From Gryganskiella cystojenkinii (Eukaryota; Mortierellomycota; Mortierellomycetes; Mortierellales; Mortierellaceae), in contig JAAAIG010000881.1 in assembly GCA_015852425.1 (NCBI GenBank), forward strand, positions 4,315-15,499: a stretch of DNA of 11,185 nucleotides, read 5' to 3'. The first letter of the stretch is position 1; each line of letters opens with the position of its first letter. The notes beneath the pieces are model-generated. The model was given only the letters and a program-made list of their open reading frames with translations. It was not told the DNA's origin and did not search any database. The position numbers were made by a program, and so were the translations under genes. Of the stretch, positions 1-10,500 are shown piece after piece.

Positions 1-621
1 AAAAAAAAAAAAAAAAGCTATGAGCTTTGCCTTTTTAGATTACTTCGCCTTTGGCTTATGAGCAACCAAAAGATCCGTGAACTATGACAAATAAATCGAC
101 CCTGGTTGCAAGAAGCAAATTTCAAGGGACTGAGGAAAATTCGAGAGTACTGTAAGACCAGATGTCTTCCTTGAAATCGACACTACATTGACCCACCTAA
201 CTGGCTTGTGGCAGCCAAGCGTCAACTGACGTTGTCATACTGAAGCGGAATTCAGTAAACATTGGATTGTTCACCCACCAATAGGGAACGTGAGCTGGGT
301 TTAGACAGGTTAGTTTTACCCTACATGTTGTTGCAGTAGTAGACACGTCTAGGCTACCTACCATGGGAACAAAAAAATGGCTGGCCGTTTTTTAATTTTT
401 TTGCCGAACTCCAGCAGAGAGACTCGAAAAGTCGACGATGTGTGATGAGATGAGATGAAACAATTTTGTGTAAGTTCTTTTATGTTCAAAGATAAGGCAT
501 TTCTAAATCGAAGGATCAAAGACTATGTACAAAGGGACCTCGAAAAAAACAAAAAACAAAAAAACTAGAAACGAAAGTGGGTAAAGTAGAAGAGGGAATA
601 TACGCTTATATAAAAACACAT
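1..621. other. 3' flank of the KHA1-like gene; no gene recognised
   Basis: No open frame of useful length and no recognised repeat family were found. On the minus strand, just after the stop, a TATATAAGCGTATATT-like segment (about 600-616) and U-rich stretches could act as 3'-end processing signals. No canonical AATAAA was seen on that strand here. On the + strand an AATAAA lies at 90-95, which could belong to a gene converging from the left, outside the window. A GATGA-type triplet of direct repeats lies near 444-459. The window opens with 16 A residues (1-16). Confidence 0.5.
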
Positions 622-3600
622 CTAATAATTGTCCTGAGAGACTCGAGGCGTGACAAAGTCATCATCCTGTAACTTTTCCTTTTGTGGAGACGTATCGCGA
701 CTGTGGCCCGCAGACGATGACAACTCATGCTCGGTGGAGGCATCCTCAAAAGTCACATCCGGTACCCTCAAAGGATTATTCGCTGAAGATGGTGGTGGCG
801 ACATGGGACTGTAACCGTTGTTATTCGGTTTGGAGATATCCGTCCAGTCTTGAGACAACCTCGACTGCTGGTGCGCGTGATGTTGCTGCTGTTGTGAATG
901 GTACTGTTTCTTTTGTTGAATCTGCTGTTGTTGCTGATACTGGGGCTGAGTGCTTGTGCTAGCGCTTGTGAGATTGAGTCCCAACTTGAATTGGCCCAAC
1001 GACAAGACATTGGAATGATGACTCGAGGCAACTCTATCCGCGAACCAGCGGGAGCGAACGACCAACAGACTCGAGTTGACACCAGACTGGATCATTTGAT
1101 CGGCTGCAAAGCCCAACATGACCTGACAAGTCGTCATGGCTGTCGTCGCCACCGGATTGATGTGGGAGGAGGAAGAAGCAGTATGATGATGGTGCCCGCT
1201 TTGATGATCGTTTACACGGTTCTTAGATAACGATCGGAGGGACTTTGTGCCACGACTTCTGGACCGGTGCTTGTCCATACCACCGATCGCCGTGCCTTTA
1301 CTGCCCGCACGACCCCTTCGTGTATCTTCCTCAAACCCAACTAGACTTGGAGTTGAAGGTGAAGACATATTTGGGACCGAAACCGAGGTCTTCAAAGACC
1401 CTTGCTGAACGCGCATGATGTTATGGGTCAAGAGTGAAGGCGGAGACAGGTTCACGCCACGACGTTCCAGAATCGATTGAGGTGATGACACGGAGGACTG
1501 GAAGCCGCCGCCAACCGTGGTCAGAGGCTGTTGGCTCTCACCGCTAATGCCGCTGATGTTACTGGTGGTTTGAGCTCCTATGGTCCTGCCATCATCCTCC
1601 ATAGAGTTCACACGAGAATCGCTGGCGTTCGATATGGGTCGGTTGCTGGCAGCTTTGTTGACAGAAGCCCAAGCTTGGTTGGAATCGAAACCAATGACCA
1701 TCAAATCCTGGGCGGTCAGGCAAGACCGAGCCCACTGAACCGCATCAATTAACTCCTGGAACTTCAAGACCATGACACCATCCTCCAAGATACCCTCTTC
1801 GTCCTCGCCCTCAACGCCAGGTGGAGGACCATCCACAGACTCCTTGCGGCTCGATGATTCTTGATAACGAGAGGGTCTTCCTTGGAATGGGGGTTTGCAA
1901 GGGAAGAACATCTTGAACAAGGTCTGGTCATTGGTCGGTACGGGAGGGTGCTGGTCGGGACCGCGCTGTTCCGAGGGATCAAACGTGTGTCGATCAGAAG
2001 AGGCCCTCTGGAAGGACTGTCGTCCTCGAGCCGTTGAAGTAATACCATCGGGGGTTGGGGGCACGGACCGATCCGCCATCGAGTTATTCTGAGGTGGGGT
2101 TTGCAACAGGTACTGAGGCTGGATTGCTGGCGGTGCAGCGGACGAAATTCGAAGGATCGTGACAAAGCAGCGAGTGCTCCTGCCAAGACAAGAGGCCAAA
2201 CAGAGGGTCTCATAGTCATCTTCACCACCCAACAATGGGACGACCAGGTGCTCGACTCCACCAAAGAGACCCAAACCACGATCGACCAAGACAGCGGTCG
2301 AGATGCGAGCGTCAGCACTGGCGGGAATCAACTTAGAGAGAATCTTGGTATTGGACGAGATACTGGTACGATGACTCTGACCTGTGTGAGAGAGATCCAC
2401 ATGACCACCACTGGCAATCTTTTGCGACTCGTCGTGATCGAAATACCGAGAGACATTGTAGGGGAAGTGGCGTGCTGGCTCGGAACCTGACTCATGTGAC
2501 ATCGCTGTGCTGGTAAAGGCGCCTCCTATAGGAGTTCCGGGAACAGAAGCTGCGCTATTGGCGGATACGCCAGTGTTGGCGATGGACATCATCAGACCGG
2601 GTTGCAAGTGAGTGCTTCCGCCAACGCCACTGCCAGCCGTGCTCGGGTTGTTGTTTCCAATGGTTGTGTTGTTGTTACCGCTCAGAAGCACAGGACCCAA
2701 AGATGAAGGCAAGTCGACCAAATGAGAAGAGTTCCAAGGGTAGACAATCCAACCCACATGGAGATCCACGGCTCTGTCCAATATATCTTGAGCGACTGTC
2801 GACTGACCATCGGTCGAAAGCGAGACCAAAGGTTTGAGCGGGATTGAGTTCAGTTTTGCAAACGCCATGACCATCATCATGACTGTATCCTTGTATAATC
2901 GATCCATGCAACGGGAAGCCGTCAACAGCGCAGCCGAGGTACGTTCAGAGATGTGCAACAATCGGATGGCGTAAATCTTTGAGAAATCAACCTCGTAATC
3001 AGGAGCTTCATTCTTGCGGGTATGGACACGGCGGTTTCCCTGTGGGTCCGAGATATCGATCGAAGGTTGCAAGATGCCCTTGTATCTTGGCTCGGATTGC
3101 TCTCTTTCGAGTTCATTGCCCTCTGTAGATGAAACATAGGGCCTAGATCGACAGGTGGCCATAGTTCCAGAAAAGAGCTGGAGCATTGTCATCACACCAG
3201 GGGCATTTGGGGTCTTGTCGAGACAGAACATGATGGCATTCCTGCTCTTCCAAGAGCGGATATTGGTTGCATCCTCCAAGTCGGAGTTGTCCATATCGGG
3301 TCCGCTGTCGATCCTGACGCCATCCAGATCCTCGTAATTGCTGTTGCGGGTATCGTTATCGCTCTTCTCCTCCAGATCGCCCTTTTTGCCACCTCTTCGG
3401 TTTCGAATTCGGCTCTTGAGCCCCGCAAAGAATCCAGTATTCGCCGAAGTGTTATAAGATTTACTGGCCCCAGTATCCTTGCTCCCATCGCCATTGATGG
3501 ACTTGTACGAGGGAGTCCTGCGGAGTTTCGACTTGCGCTCGGCCTCTCTTCGAACCTCCAATTCCTTCTGATACGATACTGGGTAAAGAAACCCGACAAA

Positions 3601-6502
3601 CGGGGTCGCGATCATGGTGAGCAAGATACACATGGCAATCATGATCACAAAGACACGGTCGCTGATGACACCGGCGTCATGCCCAATGTTGAGGATAATG
3701 TACTCGACCAATCCTTTACAGTTCATCAAGAAACCGATTGAGAAGGCTTCTCGCCAGGTCATGCCGTTAAATCGAGCCGCAGAGACACATCCGAGCATTT
3801 TGCCGAAACAAGAAGCCGTGACGACCATGACGACCAAACCCCAGGTCTGACCATTGTTCAACAAACTGACCTGGGTTTTCAATCCAGAGCATGCAAAGAA
3901 CTTTGGATGACAAAAAAATATAAACAGCAGAAAAAAAAAGAAAAAAAAAGCTTAGCAAAGGTGTCATTTCGAGTTATTTTGCTTCCAAATGCATGAGGTC
4001 AATGAATAAGAAATAAACCTTACGATGGGCAAAAAGTAGACACCGACGAGATCTTCGATACGACGGGTCAATCCTTCAGCGAAACCAGAGTCGTGAGGGA
4101 TCAAAAGACCGACAAGAAAGCCACCGAAGATGGCATGGATACCGATAATGTCGGTCACGAAAGCACTCGTCAAAACAATAACCAACGTGGCCGCAATCAT
4201 CTTTTGAGACGGTTCTTCCTCCTATTCGAATGAAAAACAAATCGTTCGTTCGTTCGACCAAACCAAAACATACTCGTGTTAGCGTGTCAAGGTCGACGAT
4301 ATTGTTCTAGAGTGAAGACCTGGAGATATGCAAGAAGAACTCGATCCTGTTGTCCACAACACATGCAAAACAAGCATACCGAATGGGTCAGGCGCACGAG
4401 GGTCAGGAGCAAAGGTCGCACAGCATAAACCAGAATTAGACACCAGCCGATGGCCATTAGGACCACATAGAGAGGCATAATCGGCGTTGTGGCGTTGATG
4501 AGTGAGACAAGGAGCGCCAAAAGGATCCAGGCGAAAATGTCTCCTGCAGCGGCTGCACACACGGTGATGAATCCCACGGTCGTGCTCATGAGTTGCATTT
4601 CTATTTGTCAAACGATATTGAATGAAATGTTGAATCAAAATATTAGATGAAGAAATATAAAGTGAGGAACCAACCCCTTGATCAACAGGAGCTGGAGTAC
4701 TATCATCACGAAGGATAGATCCAAGATAGGATTTTGCTTACCAGCAAGGATTCTTGCGAGAACTGGAAAAGCCTGCAGAAGGAGAAAGGAGGGATGCAAA
4801 GAACAGTCTGAGTACCAAGGTAACAGCATAATCGCCTGGCAGTGCGGTTACCGACTTTTGGGAGAATAGATCTTTGCGCGAATTTTTTTTTCGTGCGACA
4901 GAGAAAGAGAAAGATGGCGATATCTTACCGTCAAACTCATTGCAACACCGCATGTCAACAAGAACTGTGAGAAAGGGGGCGAAGGGGTCGTGGTTGTGGC
5001 CTGTTCGAAATCCTTGTATAGAAGAACACTGATACCACAGGAGAACACAAACGGAATAACCAAGCCAGCGACTGAGATACCCAAGGCATGTTTAGCTCGC
5101 TTCAAAATCAACTTGGGATCCAACTCGAGGCCGACCAAGAACAAGAAGAGGACCAGACCCAGGTTGGCGACTAAGGTCAGAAACGGGATTGACTGAGGTG
5201 GGAAAATCGTGTTGTTGAACCCTGGAATCTGACCGAGGATCGAGGGACCCAGGATAATACCGGATAAAACTTCCGAGACGACTTTTGGTTGTCGGAGCCT
5301 GTGCATGCCCATGTTGACGACATAGCATAGTGAGAGGATGATAACCGTCTAACGATGTGTGCATACATGATGGTGGTGAATAGAAAGGGGCAAACCGGGG
5401 GTAGGAAAGAGACATTAGCCTTTTTTTTTTTTTTGCTTGTTTTGTTGGAAGCCAGGGTTACTGCCATTTGTGACTGAAAGGAAGCGGGATCCAAGGTCGT
5501 CGCAAAAAGTGGGTCGCTTCGCTTCTTCTACCATCGTCGTCTGACTGGTTCAGTAATATTACCTGTATGATGAATAGCGGCAACGGGTCCGCAATGTTGA
5601 ACGCGATTGGGTTCTCACCACTCAGGATGTTGCCTAGTGTGGTTGTGATTGATAGTGAGCATGGATAAGATAGCACACACATTAATTAGAATAACCACGA
5701 AAGATATAACGCAGTTCAGTCCGCTCTGCTGTGACAAGATCATCGCCACCACATCTCTCCCTTTAGAAAAAGGCATAAAGACACAGTTGGCCGCTTGACC
5801 TTGCATCAGTGCAAATGCATTGCCGCAAGCAAAATAGACAGACGACCAACTGCACTCCATGCAGGCACATCTTTTAAGCGATCATTCAAACCAAAACACC
5901 ATTTATGTTACTCCCACACCTCCCTATATTTCTGCGCTTGTGGCATCATGCGGGATTATCGACGAGGGGTGAAAAAACGACCAGAGGAAATGGTGTCACA
6001 ATGTTTTACTCTGTCTTTTTAGGAAGCCGTGTGTCCATGTGCGTCGTCTTGCATGTCCAAGGTTGGAGTTTTCTTTTTCTGGTGTAGGTGCAGGTTGATC
6101 CTGTGTCACGTCTCATGCTTGATAACTTTCTGCGATATCCAGCATATGACAAAGACTGTCTGCGACAGAAAAAAGGGACATGAAAAATGAAATTGTCCAG
6201 GGATCATGCAAGAGAAGGCATCCCACGCCTAGCCGTTTTCTTTATATCCATCTCCACATCCCTAGATCCCCCAAACTGCACTCTACGTCTGTACTTCTCC
6301 ATTTTGGGGCTGTGCTGCAGAGATTTTTTTTTTTTTGTGTGTGGAGGGGAGGAAGAAACAGAAATGGAAATAACTGACCGGATGTGGGGAAATCTTAAAA
6401 GGGAAACAAATAACAGAGCACAGGCACAGGCACATTTTTTTTAAACATACCACCTTCAGACGACTTTGAAGTCGTGGCATTGGTGGCATTGCTGCCGTTC
6501 AT
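622..6502 (-). CDS. KHA1: Kha1-like K+/H+ antiporter (CPA2, Na+/H+ exchanger domain), spliced
   Basis: Predicted cation/proton antiporter of the CPA2 family, exchanging K+ (possibly Na+) for H+; yeast Kha1 acts in Golgi/endosomal membranes. Exons read by eye on the minus strand: 6502-6451, 5633-5563, 5348-4929, 4772-4742, 4600-4380, (optional 4306-4274), 4221-4024, 3900-622. All junctions are GT-AG and keep frame, giving 1423 aa, or 1434 with the optional exon. The start is chosen because exon 1 splices directly into GGNILSGENP, matching the yeast N-terminus (GGILSGVNP). Membrane part, about residues 30-440: RQPKVVSEVLSGIILGP (60-76), VANLG..GLELDP (101-119), AFPVLARILAE (182-192), GD (211-212), TDIIGIHAIFGGF (288-300), MNCKGLVEY (390-398). 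The tail from about 440 on is cytoplasmic and holds CHX-type regulatory segments (near 556-576, 640-700 and AVLVDRGLG at about 867-875), separated by Ser/Asn/Gly-rich inserts. At 1423 aa it far exceeds yeast Kha1 (873 aa). Family assignment is firm; ion specificity and organelle are inferred. Confidence 0.93.
862..948 (-). repeat. CAG/CAA-type Gln-His-rich low-complexity tract in the antiporter tail
   Basis: The codons for roughly residues 1316-1344 of the KHA1-like protein encode runs of glutamine interspersed with His, Lys and Tyr (QYQQQQQIQQ, SQQQQHHAHQQ). On the + strand this appears as repeated TGCTG/TTGTTG triplets. Such tracts mutate quickly in length and often mediate weak protein-protein contacts. 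The frame stays open for 79 further residues to the TAG stop at 624-622. The tract belongs to the gene and is not a separate element. Confidence 0.85.
4274..4306 (-). other. Candidate 33-nt in-frame cassette exon of the KHA1-like gene
   Basis: Between the exon ending at 4380 and the exon starting at 4221 there is a 33-nt stretch with a CTCTAG acceptor before it and a perfect GTATGT donor after it. Read in phase 0 it has no stop and would insert NNIVDLDTLTR into a loop just before the TDIIGIH membrane segment. Including it splits a 158-nt intron into 73 and 52 nt. Skipping it gives a loop length closer to yeast Kha1 (10 residues from Thr-His to the helix, against 12 in yeast; 21 with the exon). 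The segment also contains CTAAC, a good branch-point match, which argues for it being plain intron. Inclusion versus skipping cannot be settled from sequence. Confidence 0.45.
4742..4772 (-). other. 31-nt micro-exon encoding a conserved antiporter membrane motif
   Basis: This exon lies between a CTGCAG acceptor (4773) and a GTAAGC donor (4741) and encodes AFPVLARILA plus the first base of the next codon. The block corresponds to the invariant AFPVL.RIL segment of yeast Kha1 and plant CHX exchangers, so inclusion is required for function. The flanking introns are 156 nt upstream and 141 nt downstream. It is too short for most ab initio gene finders, and automated models may skip it or merge it with intron sequence. 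Confidence 0.88.
5634..6450 (-). other. Long first intron (817 nt) of the KHA1-like gene
   Basis: The donor reads GGTG|GTATGT at 6451/6450 and the acceptor CACTAG|GCAAC at 5634/5633. It is at least four times longer than any other intron in the window (52-214 nt). It contains a 13-T run on the + strand (6324-6336), a short CAGGCA repeat near the donor (about 6416-6434) and no recognisable RNA gene. The open frames in it resemble no protein I know. An ATG at 5682-5680 is open and in frame with exon 2, so an intronic promoter could give a second N-terminus. Intron identity is well supported by the match of the spliced N-terminus to yeast Kha1; any internal function is unknown. Confidence 0.75.
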
Positions 6503-7514
6503 GACGAGAGCCGGGTGGAGGGGCAAGGAGGAAAAGGTTTAAAGAAGAAGAGAGAACGAATGAGATTGAGATGTCACAATGCGATTATGCTGGTGGAATG
6601 AGAGAATGAGACTAGGTTAGCTGGTAGAGTGTTTGTTTGTCTGTTGGTTGCAAATGCACGAAGGACGGAGACAACACAGAGGGAAATAAGAATGAGAGCG
6701 AAAAGGGAGAAAAAGCAAGAAAAAGAGCGGGGTGGAGCAGGAAAGATAACTAAAGAGATGAGGAGAAAAAAAAAAGGAATGAGAAAAAAAGAGTTCATTC
6801 ATTCATAAACCCACCAACCGAGGACACAGAGCTCGCGAAGAAAAGGGTTTGGTTCTGTGCTAGCACTAATTCTTAACAGTCTCGTTCTGTTGATGCAATT
6901 CCCATACAAAGGACAACTCTTCGTTCCTCCGTTTGGCCTCCACTTTGATCTGTCACCGAGGACCCTTCAGAAAAAAGAAGGTTGTCAACCACGTACGGCG
7001 TCTAGCCAATACCATCCTTACCATGTGCAACTCGTATCTTGGGAAAAAAAATGCGCGCTAAGACATCATTAGGCCAAAATTTGTTACTTGAGTATTGAGG
7101 GCACGCGTTTGTCTGGCTCTTCAATTGCCGGTCACCTTCATCAGGTTACCACCAACAGACTTGTACTCAAATAATACGAAAGAGTGCCGGGGATGCGTAG
7201 TGCGAATGCCGCTGGACCCAAATCCTTCCTATTTCGTTCTCCTCCCTCCTCTTCCACCTCTTCCTCCTTCTACTCTGCCCTCGAAACAAATAAAAAAAAG
7301 TGAAACCTTCGGGCATGCATATGAATTTGGAGTGTGATTGTGGTGCAGGTAGAAAGGGGTCGTCAATAGGCCTAAAGTTATGTCATATTTGACTGTTTGA
7401 ATTCTGTCGAGTTTGTTCTATTTACAAAAGTCTTATCTAAGAAAGAGATTTTCGTATCCCGACAGAAGTGAGGCATGGTAGTTGTCGTTTCGTTTTTTTT
7501 GTTTTAAAATCATC
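6503..7514 (-). promoter_or_regulatory. Intergenic region: 3' flank of the MscS gene and upstream region of the KHA1-like gene
   Basis: This kilobase lies between the channel stop codon (7517-7515) and the antiporter start (6502-6500). The half nearest KHA1 (about 6503-6800) is strongly pyrimidine-rich on the coding strand, as in many fungal leader/core-promoter regions, and has no clear TATA box. The KHA1 start context is GTCATGA, with a purine at -3. Three ATGs spaced by four bases lie on the minus strand at 6806-6796. The distal part (7225-7280) shows the reverse bias, pyrimidine-rich on the + strand. No conserved ORF, tRNA or transposon was recognised. The promoter call is positional. Confidence 0.5.
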
Positions 7515-10500
7515 TCAAAATCCATCTCTGTCACTGCCACTGTCTCCTAAGGGTTTACGGGTCGCGCTTCGTTTATATAGACGCGCAACCTGCTCGGGCG
7601 TATAGTTCCTAAACGGCCCTCCCGCTGTGCTTATGCCTGAACTTTGGCCGAGAGTACTGGTTGATCCAGGCAACAACGTGTCTTCGTTCACCTGTTCATG
7701 CTCATGCTGCTGCTGTTGACCACCGCTGCCGCCATCATGTGGAGGTTGCGAATCCGAGTGCATAGTCGTTCCAGAGTTGATACTCGATCCACAGGATTCG
7801 AATTGAAGGATCTCCAGTCGTTTTGGAACAGCATAATACTTGATTCCCAGATCCTCGATGGCCTCCTTCAACGCATAGTGAAACTAAATAAAAAGTTGGC
7901 ACCGAGGGGGTGAGGAGAGGAGATGTCTGTTAGACACGGAGATATCAGATGGGACACTAGCAACGTTTTTTTGTACGACCCGCATGATTGGCTTGCGAGA
8001 AATAGTATCTCAATAAAAGTACACTGTGACTTTTGTTACCTTTGTTCGACGAGCCCACCGCCGACTGGTATCCTGCCAGTTACCCTTGTGTTCAATGACC
8101 ATGGAGATCTTGAGTTGGACATCAATCTCTTGGATTTGAATCTCCATCTCTGGTGAAAACTCTTTGCCCTCTTTGGCTAGGTAGTCTCGCATTCTTGCCC
8201 TCAGCTCAAGAATCTTGGCCTGGGGCGTGTATACATCCACGAGGAGAACTATTGGAAGTGAATAAGCCAAAAAAGGTCAGCAGAAGGTACATAAAAAAAG
8301 GAGAGAGAGATCGTGGGGCCTTTTGAAATAACGTTCAGTTCTTTGTTTTTCTTGGACTTTTTTTTCCTTTTCTGAGAAGCCCCTTCCTCTCAGATGACGT
8401 CTGCATGCAGTATTTTGTACCCCTCCACAACTGAACCAGTTTCACTTACCGATCTTCTCAGACATGTTGGGGGACCGACGGATGTTGTGGATCGCCTTTT
8501 GGCTGAGGACATTGTTGGGATAGTATATCCGTTTGCCGTCCCAGGTCACAAACATAGTGCTGTTCAATCCAACTTCGCGGACGTACATGAACATGCCCTC
8601 GATGTCACACAGGTCACCAGAGTCGTACGGGTGCTAGAGAGTCGATCACAAGGAAAGATAACGAGTTTCTCAGAAGTCTGTGGAATAAGGCAAACCTAAA
8701 AAAAATAGACTCTTTTTTTGTCGTTTCTTACCGTGATAAACAAGAAAACGATATTCTCAAACAGAGTTCTGAGCGAGTTGCCAAAGACAAAGCTGAGCGC
8801 GACCAAGAAAGAACCGATTGACAACATGTTCTGGACCACGCTGGTCCCGAAAATCGACAAGATAATCAACAACCAAATCACAGCCACAATCGTCAAAAAG
8901 ATGATATCCAACTTGCCGACGGCCTGGGACAGATCTCTTAGCGACGTATGAAGATCCTTGCGTTCCTTGTAGATGTAAAAAATCTTTTCCTTCATCTCCC
9001 TCTTGGAAATGTCCCCGTTTCCGTCCTTGTCAAACAATGCGAACGCATCCTGGGCGTCATCCTCGGTTTCGAAATAAGTGTAAAAATCCTCGACCACGAG
9101 TTCGTCCCCATGTCCCTGTAAGTTATGGAACAGTGTTCTGGCAAGTCGTTTCGCGTTCTCGGTCGAGTTGATGTCCTTGGCAGGGACGATATCGGCCCTG
9201 GCAAGTCCATGCAATTTCCGGTTCAAACCCTTGAACAAATCTCGTTGCGGTCTCTTGATCGCAGACGCGGAAGGGAGCGTGATGACGGATTGAGATCTGG
9301 GTCGTTCACTGCTTTCATTACTGGTTGCTGTCATGCTGGTGTCCTTTTCGTTCAGGTTTGCGGCCGAGGTCATGGCATTCTCGGGACTGCTCGCGCGATT
9401 CGCCTCTCTCATAATATCGTCCCAGCTGTTAGATCGAGATTGTTGTCGGGACCGAAAGTGAGCTGGCGACGGAGTGTTGGTCAACTCGCCACTGCTGCTG
9501 TTGCTATCAGGTGTCGTCGCCACAGTTGTTCCTCGACCCATCGGGGTGAAATTGTTGTTCTTCGACCGTTTGACATTCCTACGCGATGTTCCGAGTTTGT
9601 CCAGGACCGAGAGAGCATATTTGTTCGCCTTGATCCGGTCCGCGTACGCGATCTGATGAAAATTTTTCGAAATGATCTGCAATAGAATCTTTTCCACTAG
9701 GATCAACGCAAATAAAGCTACCAGCGCTCCGAGGACTTTTATCAACGTTGACTGCCAACTTTGTTGACTCACCAGCGGAAATACGACTACGGCTAGGACT
9801 GCAAACGAGCCCACGGCCCAGCAGGCGTCCAGTAGCCACTTGACATATTTCTTGGTCGCGACAAAGATCAGCATTTGAGACTTGAAGGTCTCGACTTTCG
9901 CAGGCGCAAAAACAGAACATATCCGGACGTAGAGCTGAGGGATGATGTCGATCCCCCAGTTGGTTATACAGATGATACACCACATGAACGATAACCAGCT
10001 AAAGATGGTCACCACCGCATCTTTGCGGACCCTTCGCAATTGATTTCGGTTCTCTCTACTTGGGTCTGGATCGGTCTCAATTTCAGTATGTAACAGAACC
10101 TCGACCAAGACAGCAGGGAGGGCCAAGATCGGGGCCACGATGATGATCAGGATTAACATCCTCAGAAAAGGAGAAATCTCACGCCAGGTCGACTTTGGTT
10201 TTTCCTTTTTTTTATCACAGACTTGACCATTGTCATCGAAATTGATGTCCTCATCCCAATCGAAATCTGAATCGTCCGAATTCATGGCCTGTTTGGGTGG
10301 GACAAAGTCGTTGACAGAGTCTTCACGTTTGAGGATCTTGTCAATCTCGATCATGGTCTGGCCACCGATGGTGGAGGCTCTCTGAGATTGCTGTTGATGT
10401 GTACCGAGGCTCGCACCGTATCTTCCGCTGGTGGACTTTGTCATAGGAATTGGCTTTGAAGATCGGAGGGTCGTATCGAGAGGTCCCATGGGGCTGGTGC

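Noticed and set aside
4231..4260. TTCG tetranucleotide repeat as a possible element.
   Set aside because: Only three to four units inside a short intron; no support beyond chance microsatellite.
4680..4741. Alternative reading in intron 4 in which ILA is followed by VLQLLLIK, resembling the CHX motif ILAELKLL.
   Set aside because: The stretch lacks a good downstream donor. Joining 4742 to 4600 instead gives ILAEMQLMSTTVG, which aligns with yeast ILNELRLIKDRAG without gaps.
5615..5860. 81-residue minus-strand open frame in intron 1 with a hydrophobic second half.
   Set aside because: It is out of frame with exon 2, overlaps the acceptor, and has no recognisable motif.
6574..6802. Overlapping hydrophobic minus-strand open frames (61 and 74 residues) and a cluster of three ATGs upstream of the antiporter gene.
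   Set aside because: The Phe/Leu/Ser-rich composition is what a CT-rich tract encodes in any frame. There is no sign of a signal or family motif and no evidence the transcript reaches this far.
6857..7337. Two + strand open frames of 71 and 80 residues in the intergenic region.
   Set aside because: There is no family resemblance, and the Pro/Leu-rich part of the second comes from a pyrimidine tract.
7780..7810. GGATTCGAA-like string resembling a tRNA B box.
   Set aside because: It lies in the channel's coding C-terminal exon and no A box or cloverleaf surrounds it.
8394..8699. 101-residue open frame on the + strand.
   Set aside because: It lies antisense over the conserved channel exon 8450-8633 and its flanking introns, and resembles no family; it is a shadow of the real gene.
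9125..9685. 186-residue + strand open frame.
   Set aside because: It is antisense to the EF-hand and linker region of the channel, whose protein signal is unambiguous.
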